Part shown: positions 21,875-30,293 of the stretch, piece by piece
Layout: each line of letters opens with the position of its first letter
Numbering within the stretch: position 1 is the first letter of the stretch
From: a virus
Direction: 5' to 3' (one strand)
IMG/VR virus record: IMGVR_UViG_3300020156_000047
Span: 1-42,929 of that record
DNA length: 42,929 nt
Notes under the pieces: generated by a model
Told to the model about the DNA's origin: nothing
Seen by the model: only the letters and a program-made list of their open reading frames with translations
Databases searched by the model: none
Program-made: the position numbers and the translations under genes

Positions 21875-22441
21875 TCACCATCTTTCTTTTACGACATATT
21901 TTTCAAAGCCGCTATTTGCAGTTTTCCAATCATTCAATAACTGCTGGTACAATCCGTCATACCCTCCGGAGAGCTCCCGGAGGACTCCATAAACAAGCAC
22001 CATATCGTAATCCGGATCAAATCCGGTCATCCCGTCCATATCCGAAACAGTTAGCGGCGCCAATACCGGTATATGAAAAAGCTTCAATCCCTGAGTAATG
22101 TCACCATCTGGGGCGGGAACAAGCCCTATCACTCCCGCCTGAAAATAGTAATAGGGCTTAATCGAATCCTGATGGAACTGACGAAAGGTCAACCTGCGCC
22201 AGTCGCCTTCCCAAAGGATATCGACATCAACGACATTACCTGGTGGGCATGGTAGGCTATACTGACTCTGCCCTTCAACTATATCGATGGCCGTACATAC
22301 TGTTTCAGCCTGCTGTTGTGCCGAACCTGATTCCCTAAGAAGTCGGTCCCTTACCTGAGTTATTTTCCGCAGGATCGACTGCGGTGACAGGTAATTCGGC
22401 GCCTTTTCTGCGATTTCCTCCACTACGTCCCTTACGAGCAT
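21875..22441 (-). CDS. head-tail adaptor (connector) protein, 188 aa
   Basis: ATG behind GAGGAGGGG. Helices at the N-terminus (VVEEIAEKAPNYLSPQSILR, ITQVRDRLLRESGS) lead to a beta insertion (LVPAPDGDITQGLKLFHIPV) and a long C-terminal helix that ends WKTANSGFEKYVVKERW. This is the layout of short connector proteins placed after the capsid gene in phages. Overlaps the upstream 72-aa gene by 107 nt. Confidence 0.65.
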   Translation of the reverse strand: MLVRDVVEEIAEKAPNYLSPQSILRKITQVRDRLLRESGSAQQQAETVCTAIDIVEGQSQYSLPCPPGNVVDVDILWEGDWRRLTFRQFHQDSIKPYYYFQAGVIGLVPAPDGDITQGLKLFHIPVLAPLTVSDMDGMTGFDPDYDMVLVYGVLRELSGGYDGLYQQLLNDWKTANSGFEKYVVKERW

Positions 22442-22553
22442 CCTGCTGCCCCTCCTCTCTATGCTTGGAACTCAATAGTTGTTCCAACAGTTCATTTGTC
22501 CTACACTGTTCTGCATGAATTGCATTCAAAGCATCAAGTTCATCACGGAACAT
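22335..22553 (-). CDS. small protein with coiled-coil N-terminus, 72 aa
   Basis: ATG with AAGGAAGG upstream. Residues 1-32 form a coiled coil (FRDELDALNAIHAEQCRTNE, LLEQLLSS) followed by a basic, disordered tail. Short genes of this kind follow capsid genes in several Gram-positive phages, role unknown. The last 107 nt are shared with the next gene in another frame; in one of these frames codon usage must be compromised. Confidence 0.65.
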   Translation of the reverse strand: MFRDELDALNAIHAEQCRTNELLEQLLSSKHREEGQQDARKGRSGGNRRKGAELPVTAVDPAENNSGKGPTS

Positions 22554-22605
22554 TACTCCACCTTCCTTCTTTTAAAGACTCAAAGCATGAATGCTTAAAA
22601 CAAGG

Positions 22606-22628
22606 AAAGGGAGCCGGAAGCCCCCTCT
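22606..22628 (-). terminator. terminator after the capsid gene
   Basis: Minus strand: AGGGGGC / GCTCCCT stem with one G-T pair, TTCCG loop, followed by TTCCTTG. It lies between the capsid stop and the 72-aa gene, where partial termination would keep capsid mRNA more abundant. Confidence 0.65.
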
Positions 22629-22642
22629 ACTTGATTGCTGTA

Positions 22643-23602
22643 TTACTGGACGTTATGTCCATAGATGAACGAGTAGTTCGTGAAGCCGTAGCCCCAGCGA
22701 CCGATTGCCTTGTGCTTAGTTGCTTCTGTATCAAAGTCGGTCATCGTGCCGTTCTCGACCTTTCGTCTCCACTGCCAGATGTTGAATTGCTTCATTCTTG
22801 CTGAATCGGCGGCGAACCAGTTTTTGCGATTCTTCGGACTGATGAACGGATTGACAATAACCTTGATATTGCCCATATACATATTAGCATCAAAGTTATT
22901 GCTTCCTGGTTCGTACTTAGGAAGCTCCGCGTCCGGCAGGCCTGCGATCTTAAATGCTGCACGAGCATTGTAAGGAGCCACAATCAGAGTGTCTGGGATA
23001 ACGGCCATGGTGTTGCCCTTATCATCTACCCATTCCTGCATCGCTACCGCTGTAGCGTCCCACGAATCAATAGTTAGCGCCGATGTGCCCAGGTTGGACT
23101 GCACGTCTGTGCTGTTCGTAGGGCTGAATGGGTGATCCTCTGCACAGAGAGGTTTTCCGTCAGGCCCCACATAACTCTCATCACGACCGCGCCAGTTGGG
23201 GCCGGTAGCGGTGAAGGCATTTACTAGGAATTCTACGGCTTGAAGTTGCTGCGTCTTGTAAACAGAGTCAGCAAGGGAAGCAATGCGTCGCTTGATCTCA
23301 GTTAGCTGAAGATCATCAATGAAATCTCGCTCGATGATACGGCCGTCAGAGAACTTGCGATTCTTGATGACCTTCTGCCAGAGCTCGTCGATGTCCTCAT
23401 AATAGACCTGATTATTCGAACGACTCCATTCTTCCATCAAGCCCTCGCCGCCGATACCGTCATAAGACTCCATTCTCTTTGACGATGTCGTAACGTTATA
23501 AAGCAGCGGGATAAAGTCCTTCTTGTTTTTCATTTCCAACGAGTAAAGTTCTTTGAAAATTGGTTCCAAGACTCGCGGATCCCAACGAAGTGCTGTTTGC
23601 AT
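22643..23602 (-). CDS. major capsid protein, Mu gpT-like, 319 aa
   Basis: ATG behind AAGGAGG. Length and position after scaffold and decoration genes are right for a capsid protein. YNVTTSSKRMESYDGIGGEG, WRGRDESYVGPDGKPL then CAEDHP, MAVIPDTLIVAPYNARAAF and IKVIVNPFISPKN follow the order seen in Mu-like major head subunits, which have the HK97 fold. A C-terminal stretch HKAIGRWGYGFTNYSFIYG is a common ending of the family. Confidence 0.85.
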   Translation of the reverse strand: MQTALRWDPRVLEPIFKELYSLEMKNKKDFIPLLYNVTTSSKRMESYDGIGGEGLMEEWSRSNNQVYYEDIDELWQKVIKNRKFSDGRIIERDFIDDLQLTEIKRRIASLADSVYKTQQLQAVEFLVNAFTATGPNWRGRDESYVGPDGKPLCAEDHPFSPTNSTDVQSNLGTSALTIDSWDATAVAMQEWVDDKGNTMAVIPDTLIVAPYNARAAFKIAGLPDAELPKYEPGSNNFDANMYMGNIKVIVNPFISPKNRKNWFAADSARMKQFNIWQWRRKVENGTMTDFDTEATKHKAIGRWGYGFTNYSFIYGHNVQ

Positions 23603-23630
23603 AGGGTATTTCCTCCTTATCCTTTATCGA

Positions 23631-24050
23631 TTAAGAAAACTGACGGTTCTTAACTTTGACTCGAGCCGTCTTCTTGTTGGTATTAATAGACAAAACGGCT
23701 ACAGCCCCATCAGCAACAGTAGCCGAATCAACGGAAAGTCCGTCAGTTGCTAGTGCTACCTCGGTCGCACCAGAAACAAATCCAGCATCTGCCGTTCCGG
23801 TATATGGGGCATCGTACCAGTCTCCCTCGCGGGCTAGGATTACTTCACAAGCTTGGTCCGTGCCTCCGGTAACATTGGAAGTCAAAAATCCACCAACGGC
23901 ATCTGTACCGCTTGCCTTTGTCCATCGACCATTTACGAGTTTAACGGCTTCTCCTGCGCTACCAGCCTCGCTGTTCGTCATCAGAAATTCTGTGATACGG
24001 GTCGGATCCTTCCCGTAATCGTTGTACACATACTTAAAACCTTGCGCCAT
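23631..24050 (-). CDS. capsid decoration-like protein, 139 aa
   Basis: ATG behind AGGAGGCG. Ala-, Thr- and Gly-rich beta protein (EAGSAGEAVKLVNGRWTKAS, GGFLTSNVTGGTDQACEV) lying between scaffold and capsid genes, the usual place of a decoration or head-stabilising protein. Composition and length agree; family not certain. Confidence 0.7.
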   Translation of the reverse strand: MAQGFKYVYNDYGKDPTRITEFLMTNSEAGSAGEAVKLVNGRWTKASGTDAVGGFLTSNVTGGTDQACEVILAREGDWYDAPYTGTADAGFVSGATEVALATDGLSVDSATVADGAVAVLSINTNKKTARVKVKNRQFS

Positions 24051-24063
24051 CCTTCAACGCCTC

Positions 24064-25020
24064 CTAATTTTCAAAGTTTTTTGCGTACTTGTTTGCTTGT
24101 TTCGGATCCAGGCCGAACATGGCGAATGCGGAAGTAAGCTCTTCCGGTGCACCTGGCTCCAAATCTGCACCGCCCGCCTTCTCAACCTGTGACCGCTTGT
24201 TCAGCCGCTGATTCTTAATGACCGATTGTTCTGCACGCTTCCGCTCGTCCGCCAGGATGTTATCGCGGTGAACAAGCTCATAGGCGTCCACCGGATCATA
24301 TCCGCGTTGTAGACGGGACTGCATCTCCTGTGTAAGCCATGTCGCTGAACCCTTCTCAGCGTCCACCTGGTCAGCGAGTTGCGGATATTTACGGAACAGC
24401 GTCTCCCATCCCTGCAAGAGTTGTTGCTGGCTCTTCTCTTGCTGGCGTTTCTGTTGGTCCTGCTCACTGCGGGAGACAACCTCTCGGGCCTGTTTCAGCA
24501 GCGGATGGTTGTCCAGATACTGATCAAGGATATTAGGATCGATGCCCGAAGCTTCCGCATCATCACGAAGTTGCTTCTTCAACTGATCAAATTGGTCGCG
24601 CTGCTGCTGAACCTGTTTCTGCTCGATGGCATCCAAGTTGGCCAGCAGATCAGCGTGGTCCTTGAATCCCTGCTGTCTGGCCAAACGATCAAGGGCCGAC
24701 TCATATTGCTTCGCCCGGCCTTCGACCTTGTCATAGTTCAGGCCTTTGCGAGCGTGAACAGCAACTTCTTCATCCGGAATAAATACGTCCTTGCCGTTGT
24801 ACTTGACTGTAATCCCCTTTTGAGGTTCATCGGGTTCACCGTCTGTGGGTGGATCGGCTTTTCCGTCCTCTTCGGTTTCTTCCGTCTCTTTTGGATAATC
24901 AAGGCCAAAAGAGGCATAGGCAGATTTCAAAGCGTGCGCTTGCTCGTCGGCCTGTGGGTTGGCCGGCTGTTCTGTGACTTCCTCGCTATGGGGGGCGGGC
25001 TGATTCACTTCATTTTCCAT
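24064..25020 (-). CDS. capsid scaffolding protein, 318 aa
   Basis: ATG behind GAGGAGG. Acidic, low-complexity N-terminus, a short beta segment GITVKYNGKDVFIPDEEVAV, then long Gln-rich charged helices (QKQVQQQRDQFDQLKKQLRD, SRSEQDQQKRQQEKSQQQLL) and a helical C-terminus. This highly charged helical composition directly before capsid genes is typical for scaffolds, which co-assemble with and then leave the procapsid. Confidence 0.82.
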   Translation of the reverse strand: MENEVNQPAPHSEEVTEQPANPQADEQAHALKSAYASFGLDYPKETEETEEDGKADPPTDGEPDEPQKGITVKYNGKDVFIPDEEVAVHARKGLNYDKVEGRAKQYESALDRLARQQGFKDHADLLANLDAIEQKQVQQQRDQFDQLKKQLRDDAEASGIDPNILDQYLDNHPLLKQAREVVSRSEQDQQKRQQEKSQQQLLQGWETLFRKYPQLADQVDAEKGSATWLTQEMQSRLQRGYDPVDAYELVHRDNILADERKRAEQSVIKNQRLNKRSQVEKAGGADLEPGAPEELTSAFAMFGLDPKQANKYAKNFEN

Positions 25021-25066
25021 GGTTATCCTCCTCGAATCCGCTATGGGTGGCGGCAGTAATAAAATA

Positions 25067-25091
25067 GGCTTACGCAGTCTCAGCGCAAGCC
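25067..25091 (-). terminator. hairpin between portal and scaffold genes
   Basis: Minus strand: GGCTTGCGC / GCGTAAGCC, 9 bp with one mismatch, TGAGACT loop, followed by TATTTTATT. Overlaps the last codons of the portal gene. Likely partial terminator. Confidence 0.6.
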
Positions 25092-27167
25092 CGGTATAAC
25101 CTGATTTGATTTCATGATTTCGTTAGCTGTCTTAGCAGCATCCAGTTCCAGACGCTGTTGCTTCATTTGCTGATCCGCTTGGCGGGTTTGCATTTCCTGC
25201 TGTACTTTCTGGTCCGTCAACTGCTGCAGGGCTACTTGCATCTGCTGATTCTCCTGCTGAAGCTGCTGCGATTGCTGAACAGCCTGATTGAACTGCTGCT
25301 CTCGTCCTGACTGATCCTCAATTCTGCGCTTGATTACGTCCATAGATTCCATTCGCCCCGTTTGAATTACATAGCGAACGGCCTCGGCGTCGATCATCGG
25401 GAGCCCTGTAATCGGGTCTTGCATCTTCATGAGGTTGAAAGCTAGCTGCAACCAGTACTCCCGATCCTGTGGCTTATCAATCCCGATATTGACCACCAAG
25501 TCAAACTCAGGCACGAACTCCTCTTGCACAGGACGAATGTCCAGCAACATCTCTCCTGTCTCCGGCTCTAGTACCTGTTCGCCCGCATCGTATTCCGTCG
25601 GAACGCGAGAAACAAGAGAATCTCGACTCATACTGACCTGACGACCGGTCACCCGAGCAATCCTCTCCTCAGTATAGAACTGAGCGATCAATTCCACATA
25701 CTGTGCAAATACATCCTCCAGCGCCTCTGATATCAGATCAGACACTGTATTCAACCGAGTGCCTGCCGCTGCTATCAGGGCCTTCGCTTGCTCCCCGGAG
25801 GTCACACTGCTATTCGAGGCTCCATTTGCTGAGTCGAACATGCCTGGAATCTTCTGCAGCATCTCATCGTAATAGCTGAGGCTGTTGAAAATAGTTCCCG
25901 GTACGCTGACACCTTGGAGCTCCTTCACGTCACCCATACGCCCCTGAGCAACTGGAAGCATCGCGCCGGGCATACCTCGTTGCTCCTGCCACGTGCGTGG
26001 CTTAGTAATGGCACCTTCTTCATACATGATTCCGGAGCCGCCTTGCTTGGCCATCGTCTCAATCGCAATCTCCGAATACTTGTTCTTGAAAATCTGTGGC
26101 TTGATCATGTCACGCATGAAGCCCTTTCCCCATGGGTTACCCTCTTCGGGGTACAGTGTTCTTGCCGTAAACGGATATTGGCCGTGATCGTACACATAGG
26201 CTTTATGCTCCAAAAATACGCCGGATGTAGACACGTAGATGCAATGGACACCCTCCATGTTTCCTTCTGCTTTAGCCAAGGCTTCCGACGGGTCAATTCC
26301 TTGCATCAGACGATCATTAGCCAACTCAGCAAATAACTCTTTGTCCTCTTTGCTCACAATTTTAGGCAGTCCTCGATACCAGTATTCGATTAGTCCTGCT
26401 GTCTTGTCATTCACCTGCGTATCAGATGATGGACTTCCTCCGATTGTGTCATAAACATCCGTGCTGAAAATTTCCGCGTCTACACTGGTGTTGTCCTGCA
26501 TCACCTTGGGTCCCTGATTCTTCCATCGCTTTTTAAAATACTCTAAGGGCCTGCGAGTGTGGACGATGATTGCAGACATATCCTGCAAATAGATAAAGTC
26601 AGAAATACGAGGATCCGGAAAGAAACTGCCCAAATCAACCGGAAGAATATCGTTCCGTCCGGTGTACCGCCTCAAACCTCGACCACCTTCGACTGTCGGG
26701 TCGAATATCGTCTTGTAAATCAGCGGTCCGTGAATCACGCACCTGCGCACTGCACGGATATGCTTATGCCTAAACTTAATCTGCCGCAACTCATACGGCA
26801 TGAAATCATTCAGGTCCCGAGCCTTTTCTTCATCGCCCGGCTCCATAGCCTCAAAATCCGGATACGGCATCCATCCAGTCAACTTACCGACAATGGATTC
26901 TATCTGGCTAAAGGTGATGTTCTCCACGGCATCAGGCCGAAGCTTAGAGACAGCTTCCGACCGCAAGCCGCGCCAATGGTCGCCCATGTAGAAACGTTGT
27001 TCTTGCCGCCATATTGACTCCATCGGCTGCCGTGCAGACTTGAATATTTGATAATCCTGATTTACCGTATCCCAGATATGCTGCTGTTCTGGTGTGTTCG
27101 GGTTGGTTGATGCCTGGCGCTCAGTATCATCCGTGAAGATTCCTCGGACCTTCTGCAATAAGCTCAT
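25080..27167 (-). CDS. portal protein, P22-like, 695 aa
   Basis: The size is that of P22-class portals. It starts with a charged N-terminus, then YQIFKSARQPMESIWRQEQR, FYMGDHW, a region with ARTLYPEEGNPWGKGFMRDM, and a SNSSVTSGEQAKALIAAAGT segment, all in the order of this family. The C-terminal ~90 residues are a very Gln-rich coiled coil (QQFNQAVQQSQQLQQENQQM), like the barrel helix. It forms the dodecameric ring for DNA entry. The start overlaps the upstream gene (ATGA). Confidence 0.88.
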   Translation of the reverse strand: MSLLQKVRGIFTDDTERQASTNPNTPEQQHIWDTVNQDYQIFKSARQPMESIWRQEQRFYMGDHWRGLRSEAVSKLRPDAVENITFSQIESIVGKLTGWMPYPDFEAMEPGDEEKARDLNDFMPYELRQIKFRHKHIRAVRRCVIHGPLIYKTIFDPTVEGGRGLRRYTGRNDILPVDLGSFFPDPRISDFIYLQDMSAIIVHTRRPLEYFKKRWKNQGPKVMQDNTSVDAEIFSTDVYDTIGGSPSSDTQVNDKTAGLIEYWYRGLPKIVSKEDKELFAELANDRLMQGIDPSEALAKAEGNMEGVHCIYVSTSGVFLEHKAYVYDHGQYPFTARTLYPEEGNPWGKGFMRDMIKPQIFKNKYSEIAIETMAKQGGSGIMYEEGAITKPRTWQEQRGMPGAMLPVAQGRMGDVKELQGVSVPGTIFNSLSYYDEMLQKIPGMFDSANGASNSSVTSGEQAKALIAAAGTRLNTVSDLISEALEDVFAQYVELIAQFYTEERIARVTGRQVSMSRDSLVSRVPTEYDAGEQVLEPETGEMLLDIRPVQEEFVPEFDLVVNIGIDKPQDREYWLQLAFNLMKMQDPITGLPMIDAEAVRYVIQTGRMESMDVIKRRIEDQSGREQQFNQAVQQSQQLQQENQQMQVALQQLTDQKVQQEMQTRQADQQMKQQRLELDAAKTANEIMKSNQVIPGLR

Positions 27168-27400
27168 GAGTCATCACCTCTGACGTCTGGAATATTCGGG
27201 TCATCGTACCAGCTAATAGGTTTCCGGCTAGTTAGATCCGGAGGCGGGTCTTCTCTTGCTCTGGTCATGGAAACATACTCTGTGTAGTTCCTCGCCATTA
27301 GCTTGTCGGTCAGCTCCCGGATCGTCTTATCCTGGACGTGGATCCGCAAGCACAAGAACCCGATAACAGCCAAAGCCAAAAAAGTGAATGCATATACCAT
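27164..27400 (-). CDS. small membrane-anchored protein, 78 aa
   Basis: One N-terminal transmembrane helix (VYAFTFLALAVIGFLCLRI) is followed by a charged segment and a Pro-rich tail (AREDPPPDLTSRKP). Translationally coupled to the portal gene (4-nt overlap). Function unknown; the tail could bind virion parts during assembly at the membrane. Confidence 0.75.
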   Translation of the reverse strand: MVYAFTFLALAVIGFLCLRIHVQDKTIRELTDKLMARNYTEYVSMTRAREDPPPDLTSRKPISWYDDPNIPDVRGDDS

Positions 27401-27416
27401 CTTTCAGTCCTCCTTT

Positions 27417-27671
27417 TCACAAGTTATGTAATTGCTTCTTAAGCTCAGTTAATCTATCTCGTAACACGTCTAAAACTCTGTTCTTCATTTCGGTATCCAT
27501 TTGGTATTCTTCGGATGACAGTGCGCCGTAACCATTGGTTCTAAATATGAATTTTGATATTCTCTTGATGATTTTACCTGTCCATACCTTTTCTGCTCGG
27601 CTTATAAACTGCTCTAACTCCTTAATCTCATCTGCAAGCAAATTAGCCTCTTTTAATTCCTCAGGTGTCAC
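27417..27671 (-). CDS. hypothetical protein, 84 aa
   Basis: Helical, charged product (MTPEELKEANLLADEIKELE ... RVLDVLRDRLTELKKQLHNL), with a middle part KRISKFIFRTNGYGAL. Start at ATG 27669-27671 with GGAGGG upstream. It is the first gene after the terminator at 27732-27760. No family recognised. Confidence 0.7.
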   Translation of the reverse strand: MTPEELKEANLLADEIKELEQFISRAEKVWTGKIIKRISKFIFRTNGYGALSSEEYQMDTEMKNRVLDVLRDRLTELKKQLHNL

Positions 27672-27731
27672 TTTGTTTCACCCTCCTTACTGCATATTTA
27701 TGCTTTTTATCTGAACTCTTCTAAAATCAAA

Positions 27732-27760
27732 AACCCCGCAACCATGCAGGTTCCGGGGTT
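27732..27760 (-). terminator. terminator behind the terminase genes
   Basis: Minus strand AACCCCG(G)AACC / GGTT(G)CGGGGTT, 11 bp with one mismatch, followed by TTTGATTTTAG. It lies between the large terminase and the 84-aa gene. The flanking 27761-27888 contains no supported gene, only a CCCTT/AAGGG hairpin. Confidence 0.85.
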
Positions 27761-27888
27761 CGTGTATATTCTATGCATAAACCAAACTTAGCGAGAAATT
27801 GAAAAACCCTTATACATCAAGGGATAAGCGATTTAGACATATTCACAAAATCTTGTGTTTTGTGAAGTAGTCCTGCATACCGTATTCA

Positions 27889-29340
27889 TTACCAGAACCC
27901 TTGAACCTTGGGTTGATCGTCTTCATCGTCATCCTGGTCAAAGTCAGAACGTCGGTCAGGTAGTGACTCAGGATTAGCGCCCCAAGCCCCCTCACCTCTA
28001 GCTGGCGTCGGCTGACTCATCACCCAATAGCGGAGTGCGTCCGGGATGTGGTCAAGCGGGTGTGCAGCTACGTCCTCAACCTGCTTATCATCGTGTACCA
28101 TTGCCGGAATCGCTTCGATAGCCTTAAGACATGTGCTAAATATTTTAAGTTTGGCTGTCCGGTATGTGTTACCTGTCACGTGATCAATAGCGTCATACGG
28201 GTGTAGCCACTCACGTAGCCGCTTCCAGCCATTCACGCGCTCTTTTTTTGCCTGGATAAGTGGTACATCCTTCTGCGAAAATATCTCTGCCGGTGTGATA
28301 TTCTCCGTCTTGGATTTATTCCAAAAGGAGGTATCTGCGACACTGTACTGATAGAGCTCTGATACCGGGCTGTTAAGTCTAACTCGCTCCACTTGCTCTG
28401 AAGTGAGGAGCTTTGTCTGGGACAACTCCCGGTATAGGTAAGCTGTCTCATCTGGAGCCAAGGCGATCCACAAGCATACAAATGGATCCGTATAGCCTTC
28501 ATCCAGCGCCCTGTACCTCTTCCACTCGCGCGGGATATCGAAAGGCTCCACGACGTGCAAGACGCGGCTGAACTCGCTGAAATACTGCCCCGCAAACGTG
28601 TCCCAATCCCCATCAAGCAACTGCTTACGCTCCTGCTCGGGAAGTTGCATCAGTCGCACAATGTAATTAGGATCAGCATCCAGCAGCGCTGGATTATCCT
28701 GCACCTTCGCCGGGATAAAGATACGCCGGGAAATGACCGGCTCTCCGGTATCGGGATGGACAAGCGGCGTACCGCTATCGTCCGTTTCCTGAACCTCGTG
28801 CACCCGCTCCCATACGCCAATATCTATAAACCGCTTTTTAACCCACGCATGTCCAACACTCCCTGGGTTAGTTGTACTCTTAACGTACCGCGGATACGGC
28901 GTAGATCCCCGAAGCCGGGACAGCATGAAGGTGTACCAACCCTCTTCGAAGTGGGTTAGCTCCTCCCAACGGATAACATCGTACTCTGCGCCCGCATAAT
29001 TAGCCTTGTGCATGTCGCTATCGAAATAGGCGAGCTCGATAATAGATCCGTTAACAAATACCCATTCATGCTTAGAGGCGTTGTACTTGCCTAGCTCCTT
29101 GGGATAGGTGACGATTGTCCGGGCGATAATGGACCGCTGCAGGTCGGGAAACGTGCGCCGGAAGATGATCTGACGGCTGCCTGGGTATTGCATGGCATAC
29201 TTGAGAGCGTCCCATATGGTCGCCTCTGACTTACCTCCGCCTGCAGCTCCGCCATACAATAGCTCGTCGATATCGTTGGTCTGGTGGTAGAGTTGCTGCC
29301 TGGGCTGCGGCTTATAGGGTATGACAACTGTGTTACTCAT
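27889..29340 (-). CDS. terL: terminase large subunit, 483 aa
   Basis: Walker A GGAAGGGKSE at residues about 30-39, a Walker B/coupling segment DVIRWEELTHF, and a C-terminal nuclease half with the Asp-containing RALDEGYTDPFVCLW, YSVADTSFW and a late HPLDHIPDALRYWV. This is the ATP-driven DNA packaging motor and headful nuclease. Start ATG 29338-29340 overlaps the small-subunit stop; the longer frame to 29385 has no ribosome site. The C-terminus is acidic (DFDQDDDEDDQ). Confidence 0.93.
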   Translation of the reverse strand: MSNTVVIPYKPQPRQQLYHQTNDIDELLYGGAAGGGKSEATIWDALKYAMQYPGSRQIIFRRTFPDLQRSIIARTIVTYPKELGKYNASKHEWVFVNGSIIELAYFDSDMHKANYAGAEYDVIRWEELTHFEEGWYTFMLSRLRGSTPYPRYVKSTTNPGSVGHAWVKKRFIDIGVWERVHEVQETDDSGTPLVHPDTGEPVISRRIFIPAKVQDNPALLDADPNYIVRLMQLPEQERKQLLDGDWDTFAGQYFSEFSRVLHVVEPFDIPREWKRYRALDEGYTDPFVCLWIALAPDETAYLYRELSQTKLLTSEQVERVRLNSPVSELYQYSVADTSFWNKSKTENITPAEIFSQKDVPLIQAKKERVNGWKRLREWLHPYDAIDHVTGNTYRTAKLKIFSTCLKAIEAIPAMVHDDKQVEDVAAHPLDHIPDALRYWVMSQPTPARGEGAWGANPESLPDRRSDFDQDDDEDDQPKVQGFW

Positions 29341-30034
29341 TTTTTGCCATCCCCGAATCAAAGATAACTTGAAGCGGGCCGCCATCCTTGCCGCCGATCT
29401 CCACCTTATCTTTCAGCATGCCGAGGTGCCGAGCTATGCTATCAAGCGCCTTATCCTGATCGCGGAACTTAATCTCCAGTCCTGTCGCTGTTGTCTTAGC
29501 GCCAGCATATAGCGCTTTGGCTCTCGGGCTCAGATCGCGAGTATCGTTGATATGCAGTTGCCCGTGCCCCTCGCCATGACATTTCGGGCATTTCGGATGC
29601 GGGCGTAAAAGCGGATCGAAGCCGTAGCCGCCGATATCAGTCGGAATTTGAACAAGCTTATCCTTCATTTCTGCCTCCGCCTGAATAGCAGCTATAGTCG
29701 CTTCATACTCCTTCTCATCGATCCATTGATACTCGTGGTCGACCCCGAAGCAGTACCGACAGCAGACGCGGCGGAAATGAATAATCTCATTTGGATCCGC
29801 AAAGGCGATATCGATCCATCGCTGTAAGACCTGTTCGGCGGTGATTTCCACCTTCACCGCGCGTTTATTCATCGCTTCTTCAATTGCTGCCTGAATGTTA
29901 GGTTTTGTCAGGTTTTCAGCTCCGATTGCTCTTGCTGTCTTCTCCTTGTATCCTGCCCTGATCGCTGCCTGCGTGGCATTGAGATCAACCAGGTATTCTT
30001 TGACGAATAATTGCTGCTTGGCCGTCAATGCCAT
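29333..30034 (-). CDS. terS: terminase small subunit with Cys4 insertion, 233 aa
   Basis: The N-terminal half is a Terminase_2 DNA-binding domain (LTAKQQLFVKEYLVDLNATQ, AAIRAGYKEKTA). Residues C92-x2-C95 and C149-x2-C152 flank an insertion and look like a zinc-binding site. C-terminal helical region (RDQDKALDSIARHLGMLKDK) serves oligomerisation or TerL contact. Start ATG 30032-30034 has GAGGAG upstream; the extension to 30082 has none. Recognises the packaging site. Confidence 0.9.
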   Translation of the reverse strand: MALTAKQQLFVKEYLVDLNATQAAIRAGYKEKTARAIGAENLTKPNIQAAIEEAMNKRAVKVEITAEQVLQRWIDIAFADPNEIIHFRRVCCRYCFGVDHEYQWIDEKEYEATIAAIQAEAEMKDKLVQIPTDIGGYGFDPLLRPHPKCPKCHGEGHGQLHINDTRDLSPRAKALYAGAKTTATGLEIKFRDQDKALDSIARHLGMLKDKVEIGGKDGGPLQVIFDSGMAKNE

Positions 30035-30053
30035 CGCACTCAACTCCTCTCGG

Positions 30054-30082
30054 AAAATAAATTTTAAAAAAATGTTTGACAA
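30054..30082 (-). promoter_or_regulatory. candidate late promoter upstream of the terminase genes
   Basis: Minus strand: TTGTCA, 17 bp, TATTTT, about 20 bp before the terS start. It overlaps the -35 of the divergent plus-strand promoter at 30076-30104, so the two could compete. Confidence 0.45.
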
Positions 30083-30104
30083 AGTAAAACATAGGTGCTA
30101 TATT
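30076..30104 (+). promoter_or_regulatory. promoter 1 of the plus-strand cassette
   Basis: Perfect TTGACA, 17 bp, TATATT. It leads to the 48-aa gene. Overlapped by the 13-bp box at 30079-30091. Confidence 0.85.
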
Positions 30105-30123
30105 TGATTTACAAAGTAAAACA
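30079..30123. repeat. paired 13-bp boxes at promoter 1
   Basis: ACAAAGTAAAACA occurs exactly twice, at 30079-30091 and 30111-30123, start-to-start 32 bp, about three helical turns. One copy covers the -35 and spacer, the other lies past the -10: a typical repressor layout. Confidence 0.7.
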
Positions 30124-30146
30124 AAACAAAAACGGAGGTAATGAAA

Positions 30147-30293
30147 ATGACAAGAAATCAAGCGATAGAAAAAGCAACCAAATTAGCTCAAGAATCAAAC
30201 GCAAGAAAATCCCGGGATCAAATCCAACGGGATCACAAAGAACTGAACAATCTATTCAAAGCTTTCAATCTGACTTGGAACGAACTAGTTTAA
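30147..30293 (+). CDS. small hypothetical protein, 48 aa
   Basis: ATG 30147-30149 with GGAGG 8 nt upstream (an ATG 6 nt earlier is too close). Product MTRNQAIEKATKLAQESNAR continues as a basic helix and ends FNLTWNELV. First gene of a plus-strand cassette opposite to all neighbours. Unknown function; size and charge suit a regulatory micro-protein. Confidence 0.65.
   Translation: MTRNQAIEKATKLAQESNARKSRDQIQRDHKELNNLFKAFNLTWNELV

Noticed and set aside
24379-25059. Plus-strand ORF of 226 codons opposite the scaffold gene
   Set aside because: Leu/Val-rich product is the reverse reading of Gln/Glu/Lys-rich codons; no ribosome site.
27761-27888. Possible micro-ORF of 18 codons after the large terminase gene
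   Set aside because: No ribosome site and no recognisable sequence; only a CCCTT/AAGGG hairpin is present.
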